64,000 nucleotides of DNA from Diploscapter coronatus. Taxonomy: Eukaryota > Nematoda > Chromadorea > Rhabditida > Rhabditidae. This document shows positions 36,658 to 49,600 of this stretch, piece by piece. The translations under genes and the position numbers were made by a program. How positions within the stretch are numbered: position 1 is the first letter of the stretch; each line of letters starts with the position of its first letter. The notes under the pieces were generated by a model. It had not been told where the DNA came from, did no database searches, and saw only the letters and a program-made list of their open reading frames with translations. Location: NCBI GenBank assembly GCA_964036155.1, contig OZ038422.1:2317201-2381200 (forward strand), given 5' to 3'.

Positions 36658-37670
36658 TGACCGGATCCGGCAATCTCAAAAGTCATCTCATTGTTCGACT
36701 ATTTTATTTTGAAATTGTATTTATGAACAATAAAAGTTTATTTTTATGGCTGAGAAATTTTTGATGATTTTTCGCACTTCTCCACTATGATGCATGATGA
36801 TTAGGTTCGCGAGTTTGCAAACATAAAATTTTCGAAGTCGTAAACCATTTATGAGGTAGAATTTTTCGGCACGCTTATCTACTGTACAGGCAGCACAAAA
36901 GTATGCGAAAATATTACGTAGAAGTAATTTTTTCAGATTATTTTTAAATCAGCTTCTTTTTTGAAATTTTTGCTTACTCTAAAAGCCCCGAACTTTTATC
37001 ACTGAAAATTGAATACGTTCCTGAATAAATGGTAGTTTGATAATGTTGATATTCTTTGCTACGCTTCTTGAACTAAATATAAAAACGATCTCCAAAATAC
37101 CCAGTAACTTTTGATTGGGACCTCTTGTACTAGTTATCCTCAAGTCACTCCTATCCTTTTGTAAAAAATACCCCCTTTTCTGCAAAATATAGCATGGGAA
37201 AGAGAAAAAGGGTAACTTCTACAGATGGGTAAGAGTAACTTGAAGGTAACTAGTGCAAGAGAGGTCTGATTGTGAATTTCAAGCAAAATGATCTCCGATC
37301 ATTTCAAAAGATAATCAATTTTGTTTCAAGTGATTTATTTACGTCAATCTTATGAAGTTAAAACTCCGAGTAAAATAAGTTTCAAAGAAAGTCATCGTAC
37401 TCTGTCTCAAATGATAATCAATTCGATCTTTATTGATTTTTTCATCTAAAATAATACTCATCGAGTGCAGCTTTCGACTTCTCCTCGTATTTACGACTCG
37501 AAATTCGTCACACAGCGCGTCGAGGAGTCATTAACAGGCATCTCCTTCTAGGGCCTTTTCCTATTGGCAAAGCGAGTGAATTGCCCTGCGCTATCTGTTC
37601 TGACTGCCTGCAATCTATCGAGCACAGGCAGAGGGACGCAACACGGGCCCCCTAAGCTGCGAAAATCGAC
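36658..37670. other. Spacer between DUF19-like genes A and B
   Basis: No supported gene. Fold-back at 37118-37268. A G+C-richer 150 bp just before gene B is probably its promoter and 5' UTR. Confidence 0.45.
37118..37268. repeat. Fold-back element
   Basis: GACCTCTTGTACTAGTTATC pairs with AACTAGTGCAAGAGAGGTC. The inner parts CTCAAGTCACTCCTATCC and GTAAGAGTAACTTGAAGG also pair. Confidence 0.75.
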
Positions 37671-39720
37671 ATGCCACCCGACACCTACGCCACCATATCA
37701 ATTATCAGCCTAATCTGTCTAATTCCCAGTTAGTTGATTCAATTTATCTTATAGTTCATCTACCAATTCACGATTTTGAACATTACTGTGAAATATGTGG
37801 TTTTATGTGTTTCAAAGAAGCGCCATATATCTAGCTGATTTTATGAAATATGAAAGCCTTTTGCAAAACTATATATTATATACCAAAACAAATAATAGTC
37901 TTCAGAATAAAGGAAAATGAAACTTATCAAACCAACCTTCAGCGATTTATGGCCAAGCCTATAAAGAATGCGATGCGACGACCTATTATAACTGCCAGCT
38001 CGATTTGAACACGAAGTTGAACATCCAAGACAATCAGCCGTGGTATAATACTGAGTATTTTAGGGCTCAGGTAGTATCCATTTTCAATAAAACATCGTTC
38101 ATTCTAACAACCAGTGTTTCAAATAAATCGAAACCTACATAGCGTTAAGCCTTATTTGGAAACAAAATTCCAGATAGAAACGTACTACCAAACCCAGGGC
38201 CCTGATGGAATGCGAAAGGTGTGCAGGTATCGCACACCAAAAATCGATACTTGGAAATTTGCATCGTTTTTAGAGCAATTCGAGAATTCAAGCAATGTAT
38301 GGGCGGCAATTACACGACTTGCATCAACGCGGCGTTCTTCGTGTCCGTTGCGGCAAGCACGCTTCAGGCCTACCAATTGACGTCGCTGTTTAATCAGATG
38401 CATTTCGTTTGTGGCGCGGGAATGCAAAGTAGGCTACAGACGTAAAATAAATCAGCATCGTCAGACAATAGATGATGAATATTTTGAAACATACATTGAC
38501 TATATAAGATATCATCATGAAATAAATCAAGTGGGTAGTCAATCATTCACAAATACTTTATTTGAATTTCACCATAATAAGATGTAGACGAATCTCGAAC
38601 TAATAATGTGTAACCCATAGATGAATACACGAAATTTAAGCGTAACAATTTTAGTATACCTCGCAAACGAGAATTGCATGTCTACGACGTGGAAACCGAA
38701 CGTTGGCGGTGATCAGCTGAACGCCTGCAGATACCAGTGGGAAAGGAGGTCGGACGTCGATCCGGATCAGGCTGCGTATCAGCCTTGCACGTCAGGTTTT
38801 CAGATCATAAGATGCAAAGCTATATGACGACCCTCCTCCTTTTCCCACACTATTTCTTCCTACTCTGTCTAGTTATAGGGGTCGTTGGGTCTCGTCATTT
38901 AGTAATCGTCATAATAAAATCGTCATATACGACTCAGACCTAGGCACACTTTCAGCCAAAACGATGAATAATAAGGAGGGGTACGCAAATTAGTTTTTTT
39001 TAATGAAAAAATTGATATATGAGGAAGGTACGCGATACAATTTTAGCGGGAATTTTGGCCTAAGGGATACGCGCAGAAGATCGGGCTTAAGTGCTGCCTA
39101 GGTCTGTAACGAACCTTATAAACTGTATCTTTTTTAGCTATTTATTATACTTCCAACACCACTCGGGAAATTTCGAACCGCAGTCAAACGCATGAAAAGA
39201 GACAGTATGTCTTATTGAGAGACGGAAAGAAAGATGATCTTTTTCCCTCTCGATTGGGCATGCTATCTCATTTCATACGGTTGACTGCGATTCGAAATTT
39301 CCCAAGTCTGTCTAACACGAGATATCAACAACTCCTTTATTATCATTTTGATCATAAACGAGTTTGAAGCGTAGGTAATTCTTGTTCTTTAGTGAAGCCA
39401 ATTCTCTTCTAACATGCTTCGAGAACCAGTTCTCAAATAACTGTGGCATCCAAGCGAGGGATACGCAATTCTGGGGATGTGAATATGCGAGAGTGAACGT
39501 CTTCACGAGGTTTCCGCAATGCAACATCAAATGCGTTTGTAAGTTTCCCCTAGAACTATTAAATATAGTGCTCATGTGAAACGTGCTCAATTGCTAAATG
39601 TTAATAATGCCAGTTCGCATTTAGCATTGGAGCTTATTTCACTTTATAATGCATTTGGTAGCCACATTGCTACATAAACTTCGATTTCAGTACCATACGC
39701 AGGAGGCATCGGCTAACTAA
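37671..39720 (+). CDS. Secreted T20D4.11/DUF19-like protein B
   Basis: Starts at ATG 37671 (hydrophobic YATISIISLICLIPTIYG) and ends TAA 39718-39720. In-frame exons encode KECDATTYYNCQLDLN, YYQTQGPDGMRKVCR, AIREFKQCMGGNYTTCINAA, MHFVCGAGM, VYLANENCMSTTW, LNACRYQWE, YQPCT, SLLTCFENQFSNNCGIQ, TQFWGCEYARVN and FPQCNIKC, and a short last exon. The layout is the same as its neighbours A and C: 'VCGAGM', 'ANENC' and 'WGCEYAR' mark matching positions, so the three arose by tandem duplication. The donor before the GTCAGG intron is GT-AG. The long intron 38798-39391 contains a dispersed repeat (38818-38945) and a fold-back (39167-39305). Confidence 0.7.
38818..38945. repeat. Dispersed repeat, also at 47321-47412 in inverse orientation
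   Basis: The block ATGACGACCCTCCTCC...CCCACACTATTTCTTCCTAC, then GTCGTTGGGTCTCGTCATTT, recurs reverse-complemented in the WDR26 intron at 47321-47412. Both copies contain the core that reads GAAATAGTG(T/C)GGGAAAA on one strand. Confidence 0.8.
39167..39305. repeat. Fold-back in a DUF19-B intron
   Basis: The arms GGGAAATTTCGAACCGCAGT and ACTGCGATTCGAAATTTCCC are near-perfect complements. The centre is purine-rich (GAGAGACGGAAAGAAAG). Confidence 0.85.
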
Positions 39721-40479
39721 CCAAGTCTAACGAATCTCGATTTTTACTATTGATTTATTTTGTAATTATTTTAACGAATAAACTCGTTTTACTCATTGAG
39801 ATATTGATAGAATAGCGATAGACAAGTTTTACTCTCAAGGTTATGGCGTCGTTAAAATCACAATAGCGCAATGGCGAGCTTTTATCAGATAGAACCGTAT
39901 CTTTGAAGAATATTCGACCACTATAGATACTATAAACATCTAGAGTAGCTTCAAAGGTAATCTTAAAAAATAAATATTTTCCACAGAATATTATGATAAA
40001 TGCGTGCTCTATAATTCGAATATCATTATGCAAATAGATCGTTAGAAAATAGGCCATGATTCAAAATATTATTAACGATACGAATGAAACAAACTATGCT
40101 TCAAAGTAATCTAACTTGTGAAGAATATCTTTTAACATTATTCGTTTAGCAGACGATGAGCATAATCTTACCATACTAATCAAATCCGATTCTCAGACTC
40201 GAATAGAATTATCAACGCATATTTTAGCTTACTAATATAAAGTCTGGAATGGTAGTTATAAGCGGCTTTATTTCGATGAGTAGATTCGCTACTCGACTCG
40301 ATAAGAAGCACTCGCGTTTTGCAGGGATGGCAGGCACATTCAGTAGTCATCGCTTCTCGGCAAGTGTTAATTGATTGCCAACGATAAGTGATAAGGAAAA
40401 GATTAACGAGAAGCAGTGCATTGATTTACGAGTTTTCCACAGGCAATTGCGCTGCAGTCTAACGAGAGCAGGACTAACC
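39721..40479. other. Spacer between DUF19-like genes B and C
   Basis: AT-rich, with no supported gene. The open frame 39755-40057 (-) has no splice or domain support. Confidence 0.45.
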
Positions 40480-42583
40480 ATGCCTAATTCGAGGAAAATT
40501 CTGCCTGTCGTTTTGTCGTTCATCCTGCCAGGTAAATTGAAGATTCTGAAAACCTTCATTTTTATGAAGACCCGATAGCCTTTTATTCTGCCATGTGTTC
40601 AAGACATGTTTTTAATTTAAAAATAATCAAATCATAGCTTTTGTCAAATAACTATTACAGCTCATCGCAGTTATCTGAACTAATGGTTTGATTGAGTTAT
40701 GCTAATTTGCTCATTATCGTAAATTTTAGTCTTAATCTCGTGCCAATGCCCGGCCCCAAACGGTACATCCTGTAGCAAAGACCTGTTGACTTGTTGCGAT
40801 CAGCAATTTGATGCGTTTCTAAATCTCACAGCTTGTCCAGGTGATTTTTGCTAAAATTCACAATTTGGACAAAATGATAATCAGGCGCCTTCTCCGCTGA
40901 GCCAGAATGCCATCGACGAGAGATCGAGAAAATGTACACAAATGGAATCCAAGGGCTGACCAAGGTTTGCGCGTAAGTCGTTTATTATGCTTTAAAAATT
41001 TTTAATGTTACGTCGAATTAAAAGAGAAAAGTACTATCCTTCCGGCAGCTCGTGCTCGATATCTAAAATAACAAACATATTGTTTTTAATCTACAGTATT
41101 CTAAAATCTAAATAATTTAAAGTGCCATTTTTTTTATTATTCGCTTACAAATGACGTCACGAAACTGATGATTTTCATTGTCCGTGACACAGCAGAAATC
41201 GACTGAATTTGCCACGCACATTTCGGAATTCTTTTTCTTTCTTTCTATTAAATGTTCATAGTGTTTTCTTTCTTTGATATCTTCCGTATATGAATTTATC
41301 ATGCTATTTCCATCTCAACAGAAGTGTTTCTTATCTGCCAAAGCGCATAATGCCATTTTTGCGCAACGCCTGGTTCTTTTCAAACGAGCAAATATGCAAT
41401 TAGACGAGGGACCAAAATTTGATAAAAAAAAATATCGATTTTTGCAAAGACGAAATAAAATCAAATCGATAATGATAGAAATTTTTGCCAGAAAAATAAG
41501 ATCAATTGGGCTATTTAGCGCATTTGGAAACTACGCAACATGTCTTGGGTCGGCGAGAAGAGACTGTATTTCTCTAGGCTTCCACATGTCGATCGGCATG
41601 TCGCCACCGTAAGTTTCTGATTAAGCAATTTGTGAAAATTTGATTCTGACTTTAGAGATGCTGCGAATTTAGCGTCGATGTACAGGCAATTTGGGTTCGC
41701 TTGCGGGGCTGGGTTGGAAGGTAATCATTCGGGGATTAGTTTGTGATTACCGTAATTTTCGTGATAAGGTGATACAATTCATAATTTGGAACACTCCTCA
41801 ATTGTATGCAGATTAAATGTTTCATGATTACAAATTACTACTTATGCTTTTGAATCATATTCAAGCATTCGCCAACAACGACAACTGCATGTCGAACGTC
41901 TTCCAACAGAATAACGCCAGCCTTGAGCAGTGTCGGCACAACTTCCTGAATGGAGTCTTCCAAGACTATCCTAATCACTGCGTGTGAGTTCTATCTTTTT
42001 AAACTAGAAGGTCCTGATTTTCTATATTAAAAATCGACACGATTTTGTTCTAATAGACCGTCAAGACTTCTATTGTTGATACTCTTTTAAAGGCAACGCT
42101 GGAAGCCGCGAGACCACGAGACACGGAACATTGAGAAATAGTGTGAGAAGAGAAAGTCTGTCATTCATTCCCCGTATTCTACCCTAACCCTATACTATTT
42201 CGTCTATGTCTCGTGCCTCGTGGTCTCGCGCGGTTTCCAAACAGCCCTTTTAAATGAGGATATAACCTAGAGGCTGTCTTCATTTAAAGAACTTCGTTAA
42301 TTTACTGCTAAAATAGTTGATTTCAGGTATTTTCTGGAATACACTGGATGCTACAGACTGCAGTTCCAGAAAGCCAACTGCGGTACGGAAGCGGCCTGGT
42401 GGGGTTGTGAGTACGCGAGACAAGGCGCCAGAACGTTCATGCACGATTGCTCCGATCAATGTTATGGTAGGACTTTTTGTTGTTAAATTGAAGGCATTTT
42501 GGAAAATTCCTGTATACTCTTCACTGTCTTTTTCTTCATTTCCCAACCTAAAATGACCGACAAATACAGGAAGCTCATTTTGA
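40480..42583 (+). CDS. Secreted T20D4.11/DUF19-like protein C
   Basis: From ATG 40480 (MPNSRKILPVVLSFILP signal peptide) through exons encoding ISCQCPAPNGTSCSKD, LLTCCDQQFDAF, LTACPGAFSAEPECHREIE, GLTKVCAAFGNYATCLGSA, RRDCISLGFHM, RQFGFACGAGLEAFANNDNC, LEQCRHNFLNG, NHCVYFLEYTGCYRLQFQ, ANCGTEAAWWGCEYARQGA and HDCSDQCY. FANNDNC and WWGCEYAR match genes A and B. The end is tentative: after CY a donor at 42470 could join a short exon at 42570 (GSSF, TGA 42581-42583); without splicing it would stop at 42486. The fold-back 42093-42246 lies in an intron. A 164-codon antisense frame crosses the last exons and is judged a shadow. Confidence 0.7.
42093..42246. repeat. Fold-back with GAAATAGTGTGAG core in a DUF19-C intron
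   Basis: The outer arms GGAAGCCGCGAGACCACGAG and CTCGTGGTCTCGCGCGGTTT pair well. The centre is GAGAAATAGTGTGAGAAGAG, and its return arm reads CTATACTATTTCG. Confidence 0.85.
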
Positions 42584-43600
42584 CATGCCATAAAGAAAAG
42601 TGCGCTCCATGAATCTTTATGGTTTGGTAATATGATAATAGAATGATGAACTGACATCAAATGGATCTCATAAGACGGGCTTATTTTCAGCGGCTGGCTT
42701 AATGTAACATTTCCCCGATTAAAATCTTGGATACCCATAACTTTTGTTTGTAATGTTGAATTGAAGATTATCAACCATCGAGCTTACACTGTTTGAATAA
42801 ATTATTTTTGAAAAGAAACATCTTTATTTGTCTTTTTTATATTTTGTATCAAATGTACAATTTTCACATGAGTGTGACTTAGAAACGAAAATTACTAATT
42901 TGCAAGATTGCCAAATAACCACATTGAATATTAAAGTATCCATGGATGAAGAACATCACTCAATTTGTTTCTTCACGCCGACATCATTAAATTTGCGATG
43001 AAAATGAGGAAAATTCGGGAAAAATGTCGTTAGAGTTACTCCAATTTTGACTGCGCGAAACGAGGTGAAATTATCGAGTTTTTTTTCTTTCGGTAAGGCA
43101 CAAAAATAATGCGGAAAAATGATGATGAAAAATAGGTGTCTGGAAATGTCGTGAAAGAATTCAGTTCTCTCTAGGAAATCAATTTTCACGACTTTCTTTT
43201 GAAAGAAAAAAGTGAATGTGTGAATCGGTTCAAAAGTCGAACAACGGGAAAAGACATTTTCGGGAGCGAAAGAGGGGTTTTTGGAAAAGTAACTCGAAAG
43301 TTCCTTATAAGGCGATACAATTCCAGCTCTAAAATCGAGGAAAAACGATGACTGAGAGAATTTTCACATGGGATAGAGGAAAAAGGATTATTCTTTGAAG
43401 AGAACCCAGAAAAACTTCAAACGAGTGTCGTCAGGTAAGAACGGTAATACATCAAGGCGGTGTCGAGTGACCATTTTGATACATAGAACGAGTTGGCGAA
43501 TTGAAAGCTTAGAAAATGAATGAGGATTGAGAAAACTGGCCCTTGCAGGCGCAATTAACCGATAATGTGGGGGAGTCAGAGTCGTTATTGTGCAATTGAG
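42584..43600. other. Spacer between DUF19-C and WDR26 homolog
   Basis: Convergent 3' flanks; AT-rich with no supported gene or hairpin. Confidence 0.45.
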
Positions 43601-46600
43601 TTACAGAGCTAGAAGCTCCTTGTTCCTCTCGGTGGTGGCGCTCTCCTTCTTCTCGCGTTTACCACGGCTGCTTCCAGGCTCGTCGGCGTCTCTTAAATTA
43701 GTATAATCATAAATATATTTTAAGTTTATGTAAACGATCGAGTTTTTCTTTCCAATCCGTCCCATCATCGTTATAGTATTATTTCTATTAACATTTTTCC
43801 CTGAAACTTACTTGCTTCTTTTCGACGTCTCTCCATCCGACTCAGAGTGCAGTTTGAGGAACTCGAATCGCCTGAACAGGTGCTTGGATCTTCGACTCTT
43901 CTGCGACGGTTTCGTCGGCGTCTTCCTCGTCGGGGGACCATCGATGTCGATCAGCTTCTCGTTCTCGACGGCTTCGCCCTGAAAGTCTCGTTCCATGTTT
44001 GGAAGAAGGAGGGAATTTACCGGTCCATCGGTTTCCATGCCGTCTTTCCTCTGTCTGTCTTTCTTGAACTTCCTCCTTTTCTTCATCCTCAGTTTGCTCA
44101 TGATGTAGGCAGTTTCGCCGTCCAAGAGACCTTCTGAAATTGCGGAAATTATGACGTTCGATCAGTTAGAGTTAAAACTCGATCTAGGAACTTTTCAAGT
44201 CCAGATCTGTATCAAATCAACATTCCTCACCTGTAGGCATATCCTCATACCCATCGAACTCGTATGGGTCATCGTCATAATAGAGCCTTTTCTGCTTGTC
44301 GTAGTCGGCGGCCTTGGATTTGTGTCCAGAAGCTGTTTCTTCGATGCTGCTCGCTGGGATGATCGAGCTGGGCTTGGAGGTGACGACTTTGGAAACGCGC
44401 CAGATGCGCACGGACATGTCCTCGGAGCAGCTGGCGATCATTCTGAAAACATTATGTGTCCATTAAAAGTGATAATATTTTGCATTTCAACTAATAAACA
44501 TGACTGTGACGGATCATCGGAATTAATTATTCAGAAATTATCTTGAAAGAGTGAAAATCGATAAGATTCTGCGCTGCTTATGATATCACCAGGGCTGCAA
44601 ATGTTTAGGCACGCGCGGGGATATACACGCATAACGAGATAGTGTGTATCTTCGAGAAAGGAAAGAGCATGTTCCCCTATGCTCTTTCGAAAATGCACAC
44701 TATCTCGTTATGCGTGTATATCCACGTGTCTAAACATTTACAGTCTTGGATATCACACCGTCGGGGTCGCTTTTTTTTTTTTTTTTTTTTTAATTTTTTT
44801 TTTATAAGTTTCAAATAAAAATCTTACGTAGGTATCTTGGGGTTCCACGCCACGCCATTTACAGTTGATTTATGGCCTCGCAAGAACATCTTCGGTCGAC
44901 AGTCCTCCATGTCCCAGATCGCTACCTTCGAATCTGAACAAACCACTACGATTATGACGATCCCGCTGTTGATGAATGCCAACCATAAGTTCCTGAAGCG
45001 ATGAACCCTCCATTCACTCCGCCCATAGACGAGTGGATGACCATGTTGTTCTGGTGCGCACCGGAGAAGTACCTGACGAGACACCGGTTCTCAATGTCCC
45101 ACAGGCGAATATTGCGAATCGTAGAGGATAGAATGAATCTAAAGGTTTGGCTTTGATTCTATAGCCCTATTTAAAGATTTTTTAAATTATCAAATTTTGT
45201 TCAAATGCTTGTTCATATCTTTCAGGCTTTTTTTTTAAAGATTTAAAGGGGTTTTTCGTGCTTATTCAAAGGTTCGTTTTTGTTTTCGCTTACTTCTCAC
45301 TGGGATGAACCTTGAAGGTGACGATCTGGCACTCTTCCGTGAACAGGGTCTCCTCGTCCCGGTTGTTCTCAGCGAAGTATCGACGAATTCTGGAAGATGA
45401 CGATTCTTTTTTCTCCACTTTTGAAGCAAAAAATACCGATTATGCGTATCAGCGGCAAAGATCGTCCTTCCGTCCTTCATTCCATAAACGCATTTCATGC
45501 GATACCCGGTCAAGGCTCGAGGCGCGACTTCTTCCGGTTGGTCCATATCCTGGAAAAAGTTAGCAATTTTCATAGTTCGAGCATAGAAAACAATCATTCA
45601 AATTTCCGAACAATAAATTACACCTGGTTTCTTGAAACATTTTACAAAAATTGTCGTGAAAGCCTCACATAGACATGCATGATGCCCTTGTCATTGGCAG
45701 CGATCAACGCCCTTGTTTTTCCAGCGAAGAAAGCACAGCATGTCCATCGCGCGATCATGCCTAAGATATCTATATTTGTCAATAAAATGCTCCTTCTTGC
45801 TCATGTACCTGGATGGTGACTTCCACCGTTATTCATTTGAACTCCGCGAAGTAGACGGTGTATCGCACCCTCGAAGACGTTGAAGACGGTCAGCTGAAAT
45901 TTATTTCAGTCAGGTTTTCTAAAACCTAATCTAGGACGCAATCAATAGTCAAGCGTAATTTCCCGAAGCTTCAAGCTTAATTTCGAAGCATAGTCAGTAC
46001 TTTTTCTTATGTAAACATCCTGAACTCTGCTCTGTGGAGACTACCAAACTATCGATAGTGATTTTTAGCTACCAGAATAAAATTGATGCGTATTGAAAAA
46101 CTTAGAGAGTTCTTACATCAAAAGGATCCTGATCCGTTCCGCATACAGCCAGGTATTTGCTGTCGTACGACCACGACATGAATGAGATATAGTCGTGAGA
46201 CTCCCGCATCGATAGCTCTTTGTACAACCGGACTTTACCGCTGGATTTGTGGACCTAAACCTTGAGCCTTGTAAAGTTTAGTCGATTTTCCGAACCCTCC
46301 AGATTATGATTGAATTGCTTCTCGAAGCGGTGGCGAGCATGTTACCGCACGGCGAAAACTCGCACACCCATACTTCATTGACATGGTGCATCAGGGTCTA
46401 AATTGATTTTATCTTGAAAATTCATGTGTTTATGATTTTCTGAGATAAAATCGTGAAATTTATTAATAATTATAGAGATGATGGCTGGGCTCGTAACGTG
46501 AAAAGCTGGAAAGTTAAAACTGGTCATACGTTTCTAATTTCTACAAGTAAAACCAGGGCGTCCTGAACTAGTTCGAGTTGATTCTTAAGCGCATACCTGC

Positions 46601-49600
46601 ATGCACTGATACTTCTCCGGTGGCGTGGTATGGCATTGATGATTATTGAAGACGGCGTCGGCCGGGATCGTGTTCTTCTCCGACGGTGTTTGATCGTGAA
46701 AATCGCATCGACTTATTTGGTGCTTATGGGCTAAACATTCCTCTTTATCATTTTCGTACTAGAGCTAGTCAAAGACTAAAATATCGAAAGCTCAAAGACA
46801 AAGACAAAGCTTCGTCCGGCCCTGTTTCGTACCATGATTCAGTAGAACATTCAATCGATTTGGTGGTAGCATGAATGAAGCTGGAAGCGTCTTTTGTAAC
46901 TTCAGCGCCAATTTTTTCCGGTCCTTCTTCGTCCTGAAAATTCGTTATTTGAACACAAAATAGCGGGTTGTTGAATACCTGGATCGATTCGCCTCAGGCA
47001 TCGTGGCTAATCGCTTAGTCGACATGAACATGTGCTTTATCAGCATCTTATGCCGCTTCTCACCAGCTATCTTCAAGGGGTACTCGTGACGCAACATCCA
47101 GAGCGCTTGAACGTGCTGAACAAGAATCATTCAAATTTGTTTTCCAATAAATAAAATCATTAACTACAAAATAATTCTCTCGTTCAGTTGATCAACGTGC
47201 GAATAACAGGAAGCATTTTCGGTGCACACACTCGTCTGTATACCATTTCATATATACGTTGCAAAGTATAAGTGGATTCGAATGGAATAACTATCAATAA
47301 TTACGTGTTTTAATAGGCAGTTACTAAATGACGAGACCCGACGATTCCTACAACTAGACAGAGTAGGGCGAAATAGTGCGGGAAAAGAAGGAGGTCGTCA
47401 TATAGTTGTTGCCTTTTCGTTTTTTCGTTGCTAATTTAAAAAAAAAAAAAAACCTTCCTTACCTTCTTAGCATGCAACAGTGCGTAGAATTTCTCCTCCA
47501 AAAATAACAATTTGGTCTGGTTCAGCTGTTCCGGCGTCAGATAATTATAGCATTTATCAATCACGTCCAGCGCATCGTCCCAATCGCCTGAAAATTAATA
47601 CGTTTAATCAATAAATCGATTTTTCCTCTATTTACCTTTATATATAGCATTTCTCAACCTCGCGGCGTGCGTATTCTCTACTTTACAACCTGTTTCGCCA
47701 ACCAGGGCTTCGACGGACTCGCTAAAATTCGAAAAACAATAGTGATTTTGCGACAATTTTGCGCATACTTGAGTCCTAAATCCCGTAAATACTGTGCAAT
47801 AACTCGTACGGTGTTTTGCGTCTTCTGGGACAGCGGTCGTTGCCGGATCGGCGGCGGCTTGAGCAACGGGCTCATACCATAGATGTTGTCCTAAAGGATG
47901 TGTTATCAGGAAATTAACATATTTTAGAAGTAGCCGCCACTAGGCTTACATTTCAACTAAACTCAACCTTAAGATAACGTGAAATGAGTTTGAAGATGAG
48001 AAATCATTTGTCAAAAAGGAAGAAAAATGTTTCAACCTTGAAGATTGATGGTTTCTTTACTATAATACGCAATAGGAGAAGAACGATTGAAGCACAACCC
48101 TTCCAATCAATAAGACACATATCGATCGAAAAGGTATGAAATGATGTTTGTATGAAAAATAAGGTTAATGCATGAAGTGCGCTGCGGTGCGACTAGATAC
48201 CTAACACATTCATTTCATTTCACCCCTAACCAGGTTTCTCTCGCAGCATTCACTCACAAACAGCGTTCACCCCTCATTTCGAAATCACACGCGTGTGTGC
48301 GTGTTGCTAATGTTGAGGCTGGAATAAGTCTCTTCTTTTCATACTTATAAGATGAAGATGGAAATCGATGCAGAAGAACATCATTTTGAAAAAGCAGTAT
48401 AGGACGCCACTTCATGAATTTTGAGAACATTTTGATATTTTTCGCTTTCGAACTCAAAGGCTGAAATAAAATTAAATAAAAGAATGTAATTTACAGGCAT
48501 TAAAAATTTGCTTATTTTAAGAAAAACATCGCATAAATTTACGAAATCAATTGAACAATGCCGTTGAAATCAGCTGCTTCATAGGCATAATCGAAAGCAG
48601 AGAAGTAGCACGCCCAATATGAAATAATTGATGCTTATCAAGAAAGGCTCTATGCGTATGACGCTTGAAAATATTGTAATGTTAGCCCTTCCTCTTCGTC
48701 TCTAGCGTTTTTCTGCCAAAGCATAGAGAAGAGAGCGAGAAATCAAGTGCATTCAATAGGTGCTTATCAAACTCTAGAAAAAGATGTTTTTAGAAGACGG
48801 AATTTATCTGCGTTCCTAGCGAATTCAATGCTTAAATGTAGGAACGAGTTTTGTCAGTGATCTTATCAACCTCAGAAAGGAGTGTATGCTGTATTGATGT
48901 CCTTAAGGATGACATGAATTCTCGGCACTTTCAATCCATTCTCACTATCTCTGGTCCGACATGGTCATATCGACTTTCGCAAGTACGAAAGATAAGCGAC
49001 CGATTCTTGTAAACAACCATTCAAAGCGTATCGGCACTATTTTAAAGGCACAGATCTTATTTGAGCTGTGAAAATCTCGCAGTTACGTTTTAAATTCCAT
49101 TAGGAATGTGTATCAGATACACAAAGTATGATCGGGCGAAACCGCAGTTAAACAGAAATGAAAAACACTTAGCTTACCTTCAACGATGACTGTTTGAGTC
49201 TTTGCGCCACAGATAGCGAGCTACTTGTAGCACATCCGCTGCTGATGTGCAACACACCGGACGTCGTTGCGGTCGGAACTGCCATGCCGGACGACATTCT
49301 AAACAAAGAAAATCAATTTCCGAGCTGAACCCCAAAGAAATCTCGTGACACAACCCTACAATCTTCCCCAGACGAATTTGTCACGAGGCTTTCGCAGATG
49401 ATCTCTAGTAGAGGATAGTTTATGACTTTGTACTTTCGGGGTCGTCTTTATTTTCGAAAGCGGAAGATGCAGGTAAGATAATAAGCGGTGAATCGATCGA
49501 TTCCCGTTCCCCAGTCCAACTAGGCGACACGGCAGCAAAAGTCAAACAGAAATTTGAGTGCGCCGATGTTTCTGCGAAGAGACTTCTCATAACATATTCC

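Noticed and set aside
42280..42774. 164-codon open frame on the minus strand, the longest complete single frame but one in the window
   Set aside because: It is antisense to the last exons of DUF19-like gene C, has no signal, domain or splice context, and its reading follows from the codon pattern of the real exons.
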